This document shows, piece after piece, positions 1 through 5,939 of a stretch of 5,939 nt of DNA. Position numbers and translations under genes: made by a program. Source of the DNA: Candidatus Methanoperedentaceae archaeon (GTDB taxonomy: Archaea; Halobacteriota; Methanosarcinia; Methanosarcinales; Methanoperedenaceae); assembly GCA_027371625.1 (NCBI GenBank), contig DAHXMQ010000007.1, positions 1-5,939 on the forward strand. Direction: 5' to 3'. A model generated the notes under the pieces. The model was not told the origin of the DNA, did not search any database, and worked only from the letters and a program-made list of their open reading frames with translations. Each line of letters begins with the position of its first letter. The stretch's first letter is position 1.

Positions 1-330
1 ATACCTGCCAGCCAGAAGACACAGGCGACATGTGGCTGTATATCCATAATCAAGCTGATACGCACCGAGCAGCTCCTTGAATCCAGCCTCTGATTGCTCA
101 TTTCCTTCTGCGATAAGGATTTTACCAGCAAGGCGCAGAAGTTCGATAAGCTCTTCAGGAGCTCTGAACTCTTCTTTTTCTCCCTGTTTTATCCTGAATT
201 TACCTACACGTACTCCTTTTGGAGTATTTTTTAAGGTCAGGATGCCGTGGAAAATAGGCTCTTTATCATTATTTTTAATTGGGAGAACCAGGATTTTTGA
301 TTGTTGCGGATGTATCACAAGAGAAAGCAT
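1..330 (-). CDS. N-terminal fragment of a conserved archaeal protein, possibly a Ski2-like (DUF5814-type) helicase
   Basis: Reading the reverse strand from the ATG at 330 gives 110 uninterrupted codons that leave the window at position 1, so the C-terminus is missing. An in-frame TAA lies directly before the ATG, so this is the first possible start. No Shine-Dalgarno sequence is visible, which would fit a leaderless or nearly leaderless message. The protein opens with a beta-rich stretch (SLVIHP, KILVLPIK), then FHGILTLKN and VRVGKFRIKQG, a helix-like EELIELLRLAGKILIAEG (residues 59-76), and ends with CRLCLLAGRY (101-110), which looks like half of a zinc knuckle. From memory, this order resembles the front domain of archaeal ASH-Ski2/DUF5814 helicases, but no helicase motif lies inside the window, so the function is inference. 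The coding call itself is fairly strong: the frame is open and charge-patterned, and the gene is divergent from the U32 operon. Confidence 0.72.
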   Translation of the reverse strand, partial: MLSLVIHPQQSKILVLPIKNNDKEPIFHGILTLKNTPKGVRVGKFRIKQGEKEEFRAPEELIELLRLAGKILIAEGNEQSEAGFKELLGAYQLDYGYTATCRLCLLAGRY

Positions 331-354
331 TTACGATACTGAATATACGCACAT

Positions 355-365
355 GTTATTAATCT
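355..365 (-). promoter_or_regulatory. Candidate TATA-like element for the left-edge minus-strand gene
   Basis: Read on the minus strand this is AGATTAATAAC, centred about 30 bases before the ATG at 330. That is the spacing expected if the transcript starts at or very near the start codon, and it fits the lack of a ribosome binding site. The match to an archaeal TATA box is weak. Confidence 0.25.
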
Positions 366-409
366 AATGGGGTCAGGGTTGGGAGCCTCATTTTCTGCCG
401 ACATGTAAT

Positions 410-420
410 GTAACGGTTAC
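410..420. promoter_or_regulatory. Palindrome GTAAC-G-GTTAC, possible operator
   Basis: This is a perfect 5-bp inverted repeat around one central base. It lies a few bases upstream of the TATA-like element of the U32 operon, where an archaeal regulator would interfere with or assist TFB/TBP. The symmetry is seen directly; an operator role is inference, and an 11-bp palindrome can occur by chance. Confidence 0.3.
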
Positions 421-424
421 GCAA

Positions 425-432
425 AACTATAT
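425..432 (+). promoter_or_regulatory. Candidate TATA box (AACTATAT) for the U32 operon
   Basis: This AT-rich box is preceded by an A-rich stretch (GCAAAA) that could serve as a BRE. With the usual archaeal spacing of about 25 bases, transcription would start near 454-456. That puts the ATG at 468 inside the message with a leader of about 12 bases, and the ATG at 441 outside it. Confidence 0.4.
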
Positions 433-467
433 GAAGCTCCATGAGAAAAAGACCCAAAAGTGACAAA

Positions 468-1517
468 ATGAAATTGGTTATACCGCATCCGGGACATTTT
501 CTAGCATTAAAGGAAATATGCAGGGAAGCAACCAGGGAAGCCTATGAAATTTATATGGCTGGCACCCCCGAGGTACTTGGGAGCGGAAGAATTACCCTGC
601 ATGCACCATTGCTGGATGAAATCGAAAAGCAAACACAATACCTCCATGATAAAAAGTTAGAAATGGGGATTGTCATGAACCCTTCCTGCATGGGGGGTCA
701 GCATCTCACCTCGCAGGGATACAACACGTTTAAATGGTATTTTGGAAAGCTGAACGACATCGGGGTGGATTCGGTTACAGTTGCAGAGCCTTACCTGATA
801 GAATTACTTTCGAAGGAATTTCCTGACATGAAGGTCGTTGTTTCTACAATTTCGCATGTGGATTCGCCTGAAAGGGCGAGGTTTTACATTGAACTCGGTG
901 CCGATGCCATAACGCTGGATACCAACATAAACCGGGACTTCGGCGTTCTGGAAGCCATAAAGGATGTTGCGGATTGTGAACTCAGGCTGCTGGTGAATGA
1001 AGCCTGCTTGTACAAATGCCCGTTCAGGTATTCCCACTTCAATCTGTTCTCCCACATGACAGGAACTGGGAACAAGCCCAATATTTTCAGCGATTTCTAT
1101 TATGAAAAGTGTATGTCGTTCAGGGTAAGGTATCCTGAACTCGTTATAAAATCTCCCTGGATAAGACCAGAAGACCTCAAGGAATACGAGGCTTTTGGCA
1201 TAGATTGTTTTAAGATGTCGGGGCGTGCCAACACCATAAGCTGGATAATAGATGTCATGAAAGCATACTCCAACCGGTCTTATGACGGGAACCTTATGGA
1301 TATTCTTGACTGCCCGAGTGAGCTGCGGGATATGTTCTATATTCCGAACAAGGAGCTTGAGGGCGCGATAAAACAGTGGATGAATTGCAAGAAATTCTGC
1401 CATAAGTGCGGGTTCTGCAAAGCGACGGCGCAAAAGGTTATCAGGCTCTATGAATTCAAGGATATGCAGAGAAATACCCTGCCTTTAAGCGAGGTTCAAG
1501 AATGCGCGACTTCGTAG
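468..1517 (+). CDS. Peptidase U32-family protein (UbiU/RlhA-like), putative iron-sulfur enzyme
   Basis: Predicted 349-residue cytoplasmic protein. U32 proteins are named as peptidases, but studied members (UbiU/UbiV, RlhA, TrhP) are Fe-S-linked hydroxylation factors acting on quinones or RNA. Family marks are seen: an N-terminal MKLVIP strand, barrel-like repeats (IGVDSVTVAEPYLIELL; LGADAITLDTN), the signature LLVNEACLYKCPFR (residues 174-187, with C180 and C184), and DCFKMSGR (246-253), equivalent to the family FKIxGR motif. Further cysteines are C215, C247 and a C-terminal cluster Cx3Cx2Cx2C (C307, C311, C314, C317), suggesting one or two metal clusters. The start at 468 is preferred over the in-frame ATG at 441 because the homologous sequence begins there, GTGA at 460-463 can serve as ribosome binding site, and the TATA box is too close to 441. 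It is first in a three-gene operon and overlaps the next gene by 16 bases. The substrate is unknown. Confidence 0.9.
   Translation: MKLVIPHPGHFLALKEICREATREAYEIYMAGTPEVLGSGRITLHAPLLDEIEKQTQYLHDKKLEMGIVMNPSCMGGQHLTSQGYNTFKWYFGKLNDIGVDSVTVAEPYLIELLSKEFPDMKVVVSTISHVDSPERARFYIELGADAITLDTNINRDFGVLEAIKDVADCELRLLVNEACLYKCPFRYSHFNLFSHMTGTGNKPNIFSDFYYEKCMSFRVRYPELVIKSPWIRPEDLKEYEAFGIDCFKMSGRANTISWIIDVMKAYSNRSYDGNLMDILDCPSELRDMFYIPNKELEGAIKQWMNCKKFCHKCGFCKATAQKVIRLYEFKDMQRNTLPLSEVQECATS
1491..1495 (+). promoter_or_regulatory. Ribosome binding site GAGGT inside the U32 gene
   Basis: GAGGT lies six bases before the ATG at 1502, within the last codons of the U32 gene. It supports 1502 as the true start of the overlapping second gene and translation from the same message. 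Confidence 0.6.
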
Positions 1518-1876
1518 AAAAAATTCCAGAGAGCCGTGGAAAGCTTGAAAGTACCATAAGGAAATTCAAAGGGGCACCGGTTTATATTGCAGAATTAAAG
1601 GTGTTTGGAACCGCATGCGGATGCGTTGGCATGCTCGCGGATGTGAGGGGATTGCAGACAGAGGACATTGAAGTATATCAGGAACAGTTTGTGGATGTTC
1701 TATCCGAGATAAGCAGGAACCTTGGGTTAAAGCCTCATTTGCTCTACGCCCGTACTTTGCCTGGTTCCTTCGAGGTAGTGGCATTCACTGCAAGAGAACT
1801 GTGCAGCAGGTGCAGAAGTGAGCTTGCAAGCTTTGAAAAGCCAAGACCGGACTTGATAATACTGCATAAAGCATAA
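1502..1876 (+). CDS. Uncharacterised 124-residue protein with CxC and CxxC pairs
   Basis: I do not recognise the family. The start is supported by GAGGT six bases upstream and by the 16-base overlap with the U32 gene, an arrangement typical of translational coupling. The protein has a short charged N-terminus, a strand-like VYIAELKVF (residues 27-35), GTACGCVGM with C39 and C41, an amphipathic helix around residues 53-75 (EDIEVYQEQFVDVLSEISRN), a second strand region (HLLYARTLPGSFEVVAF, 79-95), and CSRC at 101-104 near the C-terminus. The four cysteines in two close pairs could together bind zinc or an Fe-S cluster; this is inference. There is no signal peptide or membrane segment. Its position between a U32 protein and a zinc-finger protein suggests it is a partner or accessory subunit of the U32 enzyme, but nothing in the sequence identifies a reaction. 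Confidence 0.85.
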   Translation: MRDFVEKIPESRGKLESTIRKFKGAPVYIAELKVFGTACGCVGMLADVRGLQTEDIEVYQEQFVDVLSEISRNLGLKPHLLYARTLPGSFEVVAFTARELCSRCRSELASFEKPRPDLIILHKA

Positions 1877-1879
1877 AAT

Positions 1880-2248
1880 ATGAGCGAAGATAAAGCAACT
1901 TTTGTAGCAGGGATAAAGAACAGGAAATATATAGACAACTACATCGAGAAATGGCTGAAGCTGGAAACACTCGATAAGCCGTACGTGGAATGCGAAATAT
2001 GCGGATACATAAGCAATGCCTCCATTCACCAGCATCTTCTGATGCCAGAGGAACTGGATGCAAAAAATAACCGAATTATCCATTTATGTGCAAACTGTGA
2101 TTATGAATTTCGTGCTCTGATAGATAAGTACCAGTTCAAAAGACCTCAAAGAATACCGCAGATGTACGAAGAGGCTTTTGAAAAATTAAAAGATAAGAAA
2201 AAGCGCTACAGGGAGATGCATCAGAGTCTGGAGAGAGTGGAAATTTGA
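1880..2248 (+). CDS. Small treble-clef/HNH-like zinc-binding protein, probably not a nuclease
   Basis: 122 residues, starting three bases after the previous stop. No clear ribosome binding site is visible, so it is probably translated by coupling. The middle of the protein carries CEICG (C38, C41), then SIHQHLL (H50, H52), NNRIIHLC (N63, N64, H68) and CANCDYEF (C70, C73). This follows the layout of HNH treble-clef folds (CxxC, His, Asn, CxxC), and the two CxxC pairs are enough to hold a zinc ion. The last His of the HNH motif, normally just after the second CxxC, is Asp (D74), so nuclease activity is doubtful. The C-terminal part (about 98-120) is a highly charged helix rich in Lys, Arg and Glu, and may bind nucleic acid or a protein partner. 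Third gene of the U32 operon. Related use of such fingers in RNA or DNA binding is known; the role here is unknown. Confidence 0.87.
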   Translation: MSEDKATFVAGIKNRKYIDNYIEKWLKLETLDKPYVECEICGYISNASIHQHLLMPEELDAKNNRIIHLCANCDYEFRALIDKYQFKRPQRIPQMYEEAFEKLKDKKKRYREMHQSLERVEI

Positions 2249-2265
2249 TATGAAGGGAATCCTGC

Positions 2266-2442
2266 TCATCCGTTTGCAATCACGTCAACCATCTCTATTT
2301 CGCTGCGGAAGTTATTTAGATACCATTCATGGAAGTCGTATTCTTTCTTCTTCAGCCTTATAGCTTGCCTCTTCATGTCGATATAATAGAGACAATTCAC
2401 CCACATTCTGCACGGGCACTTGCGTTCTTTGCATCCGTTCAT
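2266..2442 (-). CDS. Small cysteine-rich protein, 58 residues, unrecognised
   Basis: Reading the reverse strand from the ATG at 2442 gives 58 codons and a TGA at 2266-2268. The N-terminus is MNGCKERKCPCRMWVNCLYY, with C4, C9, C11 and C17 packed into 14 residues, a plausible zinc or Fe-S knuckle. A basic stretch (KRQAIRLKKKEY, residues 24-35) and a Trp/Tyr-rich, acidic C-terminal half follow. Support for a real gene: AGGT sits just before the start (AGGTAATATG on the minus strand), a strong TATA box lies about 50 bases upstream, the gene fills a region otherwise empty of genes, and it ends 17 bases from the convergent operon without overlap. I do not recognise the family. A short regulator or metal-binding protein is possible, but no function can be read from the sequence. 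Confidence 0.65.
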   Translation of the reverse strand: MNGCKERKCPCRMWVNCLYYIDMKRQAIRLKKKEYDFHEWYLNNFRSEIEMVDVIANG

Positions 2443-2488
2443 ATTACCTACATTATCATGGTAATAATCATCTTAATTTATCACTTAC

Positions 2489-2497
2489 TATATAAAA
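2489..2497 (-). promoter_or_regulatory. TATA box (TTTTATATA on the minus strand) for the 58-residue gene
   Basis: On the minus strand this reads AAATTTTATATAGTAAG, close to the euryarchaeal TATA consensus. The usual spacing of about 25 bases puts the transcript start near 2467, giving a leader of about 25 bases that contains the AGGT ribosome binding site. It is the best promoter match in the window. It might also serve the plus strand, since the core is nearly symmetrical. Confidence 0.5.
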
Positions 2498-2522
2498 TTT
2501 TTGGTTAAATTAAATCATTGTG

Positions 2523-2828
<306 letters not shown>

Positions 2829-2837
2829 GTGATATAG

Positions 2838-3008
2838 ATGTCAAAAGGTACGGCTTCAATGGGTAAGCGCCAGCATAAGACCCATGTAAAATGCAGAAGA
2901 TGCGGAAGCGTTTCATTCAATACCCATACAAAGATGTGTGCATCATGTGGCTTTGGCAGGACAGCACGCATGAGAAGCTATAAATGGCAAGAAAAATGCG
3001 GCTATTAA
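2838..3008 (+). CDS. rpl37e: Large ribosomal subunit protein eL37 (L37e)
   Basis: 56 residues, a usual archaeal L37e length. It is a small zinc protein of the large ribosomal subunit that binds 23S rRNA and is shared by archaea and eukaryotes. The start [12 protein letters not shown] is typical, followed by [13 protein letters not shown] with C19 and C22, then MCASCGFG with C34 and C37, forming the four-cysteine zinc site, and a basic tail ([13 protein letters not shown]). A second Met (residue 8) is an alternative start, but the family begins with MSKGTxSMGK, and AGGTGAT at 2827-2833 serves the ATG at 2838. It lies nine bases after LSm and three bases before purF, so the three genes are almost surely cotranscribed. 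Confidence 0.96.
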   Translation: MSKGTASMGKRQHKTHVKCRRCGSVSFNTHTKMCASCGFGRTARMRSYKWQEKCGY

Positions 3009-3011
3009 AAT

Positions 3012-4457
3012 ATGCATGAAGAATGCGGCATAATTGGTGTCTCTTTTAAGGACGAAGCACCTGCCGCATTGTCCATCTATTATGCACTCTATGCCCTCCA
3101 GCACAGGGGGCAGGAATCAGCAGGCATAACCGTCCATGACGGAACACGCGTCCAGACATTAAAGGGCATGGGGCTCGTGCCTGATGTTTTTAACAAGGCT
3201 GATATACAGAAGCTGAAAGGCTATGTGGGCATCGGTCACGTCCGTTACTCCACCACAGGCGGCTCGAAGATTGAGAACTGCCAGCCACTGCTTGTTAGTT
3301 TTAAAAGCGGCACCATAGCAATAGCGCATAACGGCAATCTTGTAAATTCAAAGGAACTGAGGAGCGAACTTGAAAAGGAAGGGAGGATATTCCTTTCTGA
3401 TTCCGATACAGAGGTCATAGCTCATCTTCTTGTTAAAGAGCTTATGCACAATGAGCTTCCCGATGCTGTAAGGGAGATGATGAAAAGGCTTGTGGGGTCT
3501 TATTCGCTCGCCATTCTCGTGGATAACAGGCTTGTCATCGTCCGCGACCCGCTTGGGGTAAAGCCGCTATGCCTTGGAAGGATAGATAATGGTTTTGTGG
3601 TTGCTTCGGAGAGCGTGGCAATCGATATCCTGAACGGCGAGTTCATGCGCGACATAGTCCCTGGGGAGATGCTGATTTTCTCCAACGGAAGCTTCGAAAG
3701 CCATGAGCTTGTTAAATCAAAGAATTATGCCCACTGCGTTTTTGAATATATATATTTTGCACGACCTGATTCTGTAATCGACGGGCAGCTCGTGTACGAC
3801 GCAAGGCTGCGTATAGGCAAAGCGCTTTTTGAAGAACACCCGGTTAAGGCTGACATCATTTCCCCTGTGCCAGACTCGGGAATCACATATGCCATTGGTT
3901 TCTCAAAGCGCTCAGGCATCGATTATATGGAAGGACTGATGAAGAACCGCTACATTGGAAGGACTTTCATTATGCCTGGTCAGGATATGAGAGAAACGGC
4001 TGTGAGATTAAAACTCAATACCATAAAACCGAATATCGAGGGGAAGAGCATCGTGCTCATCGATGACAGCATCGTGCGTGGCACCACTTCGAGGAGAATA
4101 ATTGATTTAATCCGAAAGGCCGGGACAAGGGAAGTGCACATGAGGGTAGCATCTCCGCCGATTATCTCGCCTTGCTATCTTGGAATCGACATGGCTACGC
4201 GTGAGGAACTCGTGGCTGCGCATAAAGCAGTCAAAGGCGTGGAGGCTCTGATCAATGCCGATTCCCTGGGTTATTTGAGTATCGAAGGGCTTGTGAAGGC
4301 GATAGGAATTCCCATGGATGATTTATGCGTGGGATGCTTGAGCGGTATTTATCCGGTCGAGATTCCGGGCGAGAAGTGCGGGAGAAGGCAGTTGAAGTTG
4401 TCGGAATTTGATGAGCCTTTGAAAAAAGAAGAGATATCGCTGGTTCAGCAAACCTGA
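3012..4457 (+). CDS. purF: Amidophosphoribosyltransferase (glutamine PRPP amidotransferase)
   Basis: 481 residues, full length. It catalyses the first committed step of purine synthesis, making 5-phosphoribosylamine from PRPP and glutamine in the cytoplasm. The N-terminal Ntn glutaminase domain (about 5-235) has the nucleophile C5 in ECGIIG, so a short MHEE leader must be removed to free it. It also shows LQHRGQESAG (29-38), GHVRYST (75-81), AHNGN (105-109) and SDSDTE (129-134). The C-terminal phosphoribosyltransferase domain has the PRPP loop VLIDDSIVRGTTS (348-360). Cysteines C242, C388, C439 and C442 (HCVFEYIYF, SPCYLG, CVGC) match the four ligands of the 4Fe-4S cluster in Bacillus subtilis-type PurF, so this is the oxygen-sensitive Fe-S class. 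It follows rpl37e by three bases. It is the last gene of its operon; no stem or T-run terminator is obvious after the stop. Confidence 0.98.
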   Translation: MHEECGIIGVSFKDEAPAALSIYYALYALQHRGQESAGITVHDGTRVQTLKGMGLVPDVFNKADIQKLKGYVGIGHVRYSTTGGSKIENCQPLLVSFKSGTIAIAHNGNLVNSKELRSELEKEGRIFLSDSDTEVIAHLLVKELMHNELPDAVREMMKRLVGSYSLAILVDNRLVIVRDPLGVKPLCLGRIDNGFVVASESVAIDILNGEFMRDIVPGEMLIFSNGSFESHELVKSKNYAHCVFEYIYFARPDSVIDGQLVYDARLRIGKALFEEHPVKADIISPVPDSGITYAIGFSKRSGIDYMEGLMKNRYIGRTFIMPGQDMRETAVRLKLNTIKPNIEGKSIVLIDDSIVRGTTSRRIIDLIRKAGTREVHMRVASPPIISPCYLGIDMATREELVAAHKAVKGVEALINADSLGYLSIEGLVKAIGIPMDDLCVGCLSGIYPVEIPGEKCGRRQLKLSEFDEPLKKEEISLVQQT

Positions 4458-4521
4458 GGGAAAAAATAGAGAGAACTTATATTTAACATTGAGGTATAAT
4501 TATAGGCATAAAAGGAAATAT
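4458..4521 (+). promoter_or_regulatory. AT-rich intergenic stretch with candidate promoter and ribosome binding site for the helicase
   Basis: TTATATTTA at 4477-4485 resembles an archaeal TATA box and would start a message near 4507. AAGGA at 4512-4516 lies five bases before the ATG at 4522. This suggests the helicase has its own promoter rather than reading through from purF. No clear terminator for the purF operon is seen here. Confidence 0.4.
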
Positions 4522-5939
4522 ATGCCATTAAAAGACGAACCTGTAGAGATTTTATCCTCGAAATATCATTTATGGGATGAGTTTGTAAAATTATATAAGG
4601 AGAAAAGAGGCCCAACCTTATGGTCTCCTCAGGTCACCGCACTCGAAAATGGGGCTTTAAATGATAAGAATTTTTTGATGGTTTCTTCTGCTGGCTCTGG
4701 AAAAACCCACATAGCCGAGATTATTATTCTTCATTCAGTTATGAATAAAACCAAACCTGCCGTTTATCTAGCACCATATAATGCTTTAGTTGAACAAAAA
4801 ACAGATGATTTCAAAGATTTATTTGAATCTCCTCAATTAGGCCTTAAAGTATCTAAATCAACTTTAGAAGATGAATCAGATGATTTAGCAAAATTAACAA
4901 AATCAAACATAATTGTCATGACTTATGAAAAATTTGATTATTACTTGCGTAATTATCCCAAGTTTGTATCTTCCTTAAGTTGCGTAATAATTGATGAATT
5001 CCACATGATTGGTGAGGTAACAAGAGGCCCGCCTCTTGAAATTTTAGTTGCATTACTGAAAGAGAAATTTTCCACTGTAAAATTAGTAGGCTTAAGTGCA
5101 GTCATACCAAATTCTAAAGATATTTCCTTGTGGCTAGATGCAAACATTTGTAATATGGGGAACTGGAGGAAAAATCCCCTTTATGAAGGTGTCTATGATT
5201 TAGCAAAAAAATCTATTGAATTTTATGATCAATCCAAAAATTTAGTCAAAAAAGAATCTGTTAATGGTTATTGTGGAGATATTGTTTGTAATATTATCAT
5301 TGATTTCATAAAAAAATGGGGAAGCATAAAAAATAGTAATAAGCCTCAGGTACTTGTATTTGCACCAAAGAGGAAATATTGTGTTGATCTAGCAGAAAAA
5401 ATTTCTGAGTATTTGAGTAAAGTAGAAATTGTTCGAGGCTCAATGATAAGTGCAAACGTCTTAGAAGAAATATCAAAAAAAATGGATTCTTCGGATGGAG
5501 GCGATACTTATCTAATTAAAACCCTTAAAAAAACAATATCTGCTTCTGGGGTAGCTTTTCATCATGCAGGATTAAGTTCTAAAGTAAAACGAATTTTAGA
5601 AAAAGAATTTGAAGAGGGAAATCTACTCGTTTTGGTTTCGACTACAACCTTAGCAGCTGGAATTAATTTACCAGTTAAAAGGGTAATTATAACTGAACCT
5701 AAAGTTGGACTTGATGATATGATGGTTTCAGATTATAAAAACCTTGCAGGTAGGGCAGGCAGACCAAAATATACTTCTGAACCTGGAGAATGTGTAATAA
5801 TCTCAGATAGGCCGATATTTACTGAAAGCTATAAGAATAACTATATTCTTGCTTCAATAGAACCCATGGAGAGCAAAATAAATCTTAAAGAACATCTCGG
5901 AATTATTTTAAATCTTGCACGAGGTTATCCATCAGTAGG
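4522..5939 (+). CDS. Divergent Hel308/Ski2-like superfamily 2 helicase, C-terminus beyond the window
   Basis: 472 codons are open to the right edge. Both RecA domains are present: a Q-type WSPQ (34-37), motif I SSAGSGKT (55-62), Ia LAPYNALVEQK (83-93), TYEKFDYYLR (134-143), motif II DEFH (158-161), motif III LSAV (191-194), WRKNPLYEGVY (215-225, as in Hel308), motif IV VLVFAPKRK (277-285), HHAGL (347-351), motif V STTTLAAGINLPVKRV (373-388) and motif VI NLAGRAGRP (407-415). These place it in the Ski2-like group of ATP-driven nucleic acid helicases. Differences from Hel308 are AGSGKT for TASGKT, DEFH for DEIH, SAV for SAT, and Asn where Gln usually opens motif VI, so it is not the housekeeping Hel308. 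The gene is far richer in A/T than purF (15 G/C of 60 at 5221-5280 against 31 of 60 at 4021-4080), suggesting transfer. Defence helicases such as Hachiman HamB and AbpB belong to SF2; a defence role is only inference. Confidence 0.92.
   Translation, partial: MPLKDEPVEILSSKYHLWDEFVKLYKEKRGPTLWSPQVTALENGALNDKNFLMVSSAGSGKTHIAEIIILHSVMNKTKPAVYLAPYNALVEQKTDDFKDLFESPQLGLKVSKSTLEDESDDLAKLTKSNIIVMTYEKFDYYLRNYPKFVSSLSCVIIDEFHMIGEVTRGPPLEILVALLKEKFSTVKLVGLSAVIPNSKDISLWLDANICNMGNWRKNPLYEGVYDLAKKSIEFYDQSKNLVKKESVNGYCGDIVCNIIIDFIKKWGSIKNSNKPQVLVFAPKRKYCVDLAEKISEYLSKVEIVRGSMISANVLEEISKKMDSSDGGDTYLIKTLKKTISASGVAFHHAGLSSKVKRILEKEFEEGNLLVLVSTTTLAAGINLPVKRVIITEPKVGLDDMMVSDYKNLAGRAGRPKYTSEPGECVIISDRPIFTESYKNNYILASIEPMESKINLKEHLGIILNLARGYPSV

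Noticed and set aside
77..367. Plus-strand frame of 96 codons at the left end
   Set aside because: It lies opposite the open minus-strand frame 1-330, which has a more protein-like composition; the plus frame is Ser/Arg/Phe-rich without pattern and is best read as a shadow.
369..383. G-rich stretch that looks like a G-quadruplex (GGGGTCAGGGTTGGG)
   Set aside because: Only three runs of three or more G are present, so a standard four-run intramolecular quadruplex cannot form.
804..1433. Long minus-strand frame (209 codons) opposite the U32 gene
   Set aside because: The U32 signature motifs are on the plus strand; the reverse frame shows no recognisable domain or start signal and reflects codon bias.
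1566..2083. Several minus-strand frames opposite the two small operon genes
   Set aside because: They overlap one another and two well-supported coupled plus-strand genes; no ribosome binding sites or domains are seen.
3742..3758. ATATATATAT run inside purF
   Set aside because: It encodes the conserved EYIYF stretch beside Fe-S ligand C242 and needs no promoter explanation.
4953..5147. Minus-strand frame of 64 codons inside the helicase
   Set aside because: It overlaps helicase motifs II and III and has no start signal; it is a shadow.

Overview
The window looks archaeal, and most like a methanogen-related euryarchaeon (Methanosarcinales or Candidatus Methanoperedens type). The support is a single-copy Sm-like archaeal protein directly followed by the eukaryote/archaea-type ribosomal protein L37e, GTGA/GGAG-type ribosome binding sites, and TATA-like elements upstream of several genes. 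The clade assignment is inference; the domain assignment is firm.

Layout, left to right. (1) Positions 1-330, minus strand: the N-terminal 110 residues of a protein that runs off the left edge, ending in a CxxC pair. It may be the N-terminus of an archaeal Ski2-like helicase with a DUF5814-type front domain. (2) A divergent intergenic region (331-467) carries a TATA-like box and a GTAAC-n-GTTAC palindrome. (3) A compact plus-strand operon (468-2248) holds a U32-family (UbiU/RlhA-like) protein with many cysteines, an unrecognised 124-residue protein with CxC and CxxC pairs, and a 122-residue treble-clef/HNH-like zinc protein. (4) Convergent to it is a 58-residue cysteine-rich minus-strand gene (2266-2442) with its own good TATA box. 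(5) A second plus-strand operon (2613-4457) holds the LSm/SmAP protein, L37e and PurF amidophosphoribosyltransferase. (6) Immediately after purF the composition drops sharply to AT-rich. A divergent Hel308/Ski2-like SF2 helicase starts at 4522 and runs off the right edge.

How they fit together: LSm-L37e-PurF is a housekeeping group for RNA handling, translation and purine synthesis. PurF keeps all four Fe-S cysteines and a short propeptide. The U32 operon looks like an anaerobe metal-cluster module of unknown substrate: all three of its proteins carry cysteine pairs or clusters. The AT-rich helicase looks like accessory DNA joined to the housekeeping operon, possibly the edge of a defence or mobile island whose partners lie beyond the window. 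No rRNA, tRNA, CRISPR array or insertion sequence was found.
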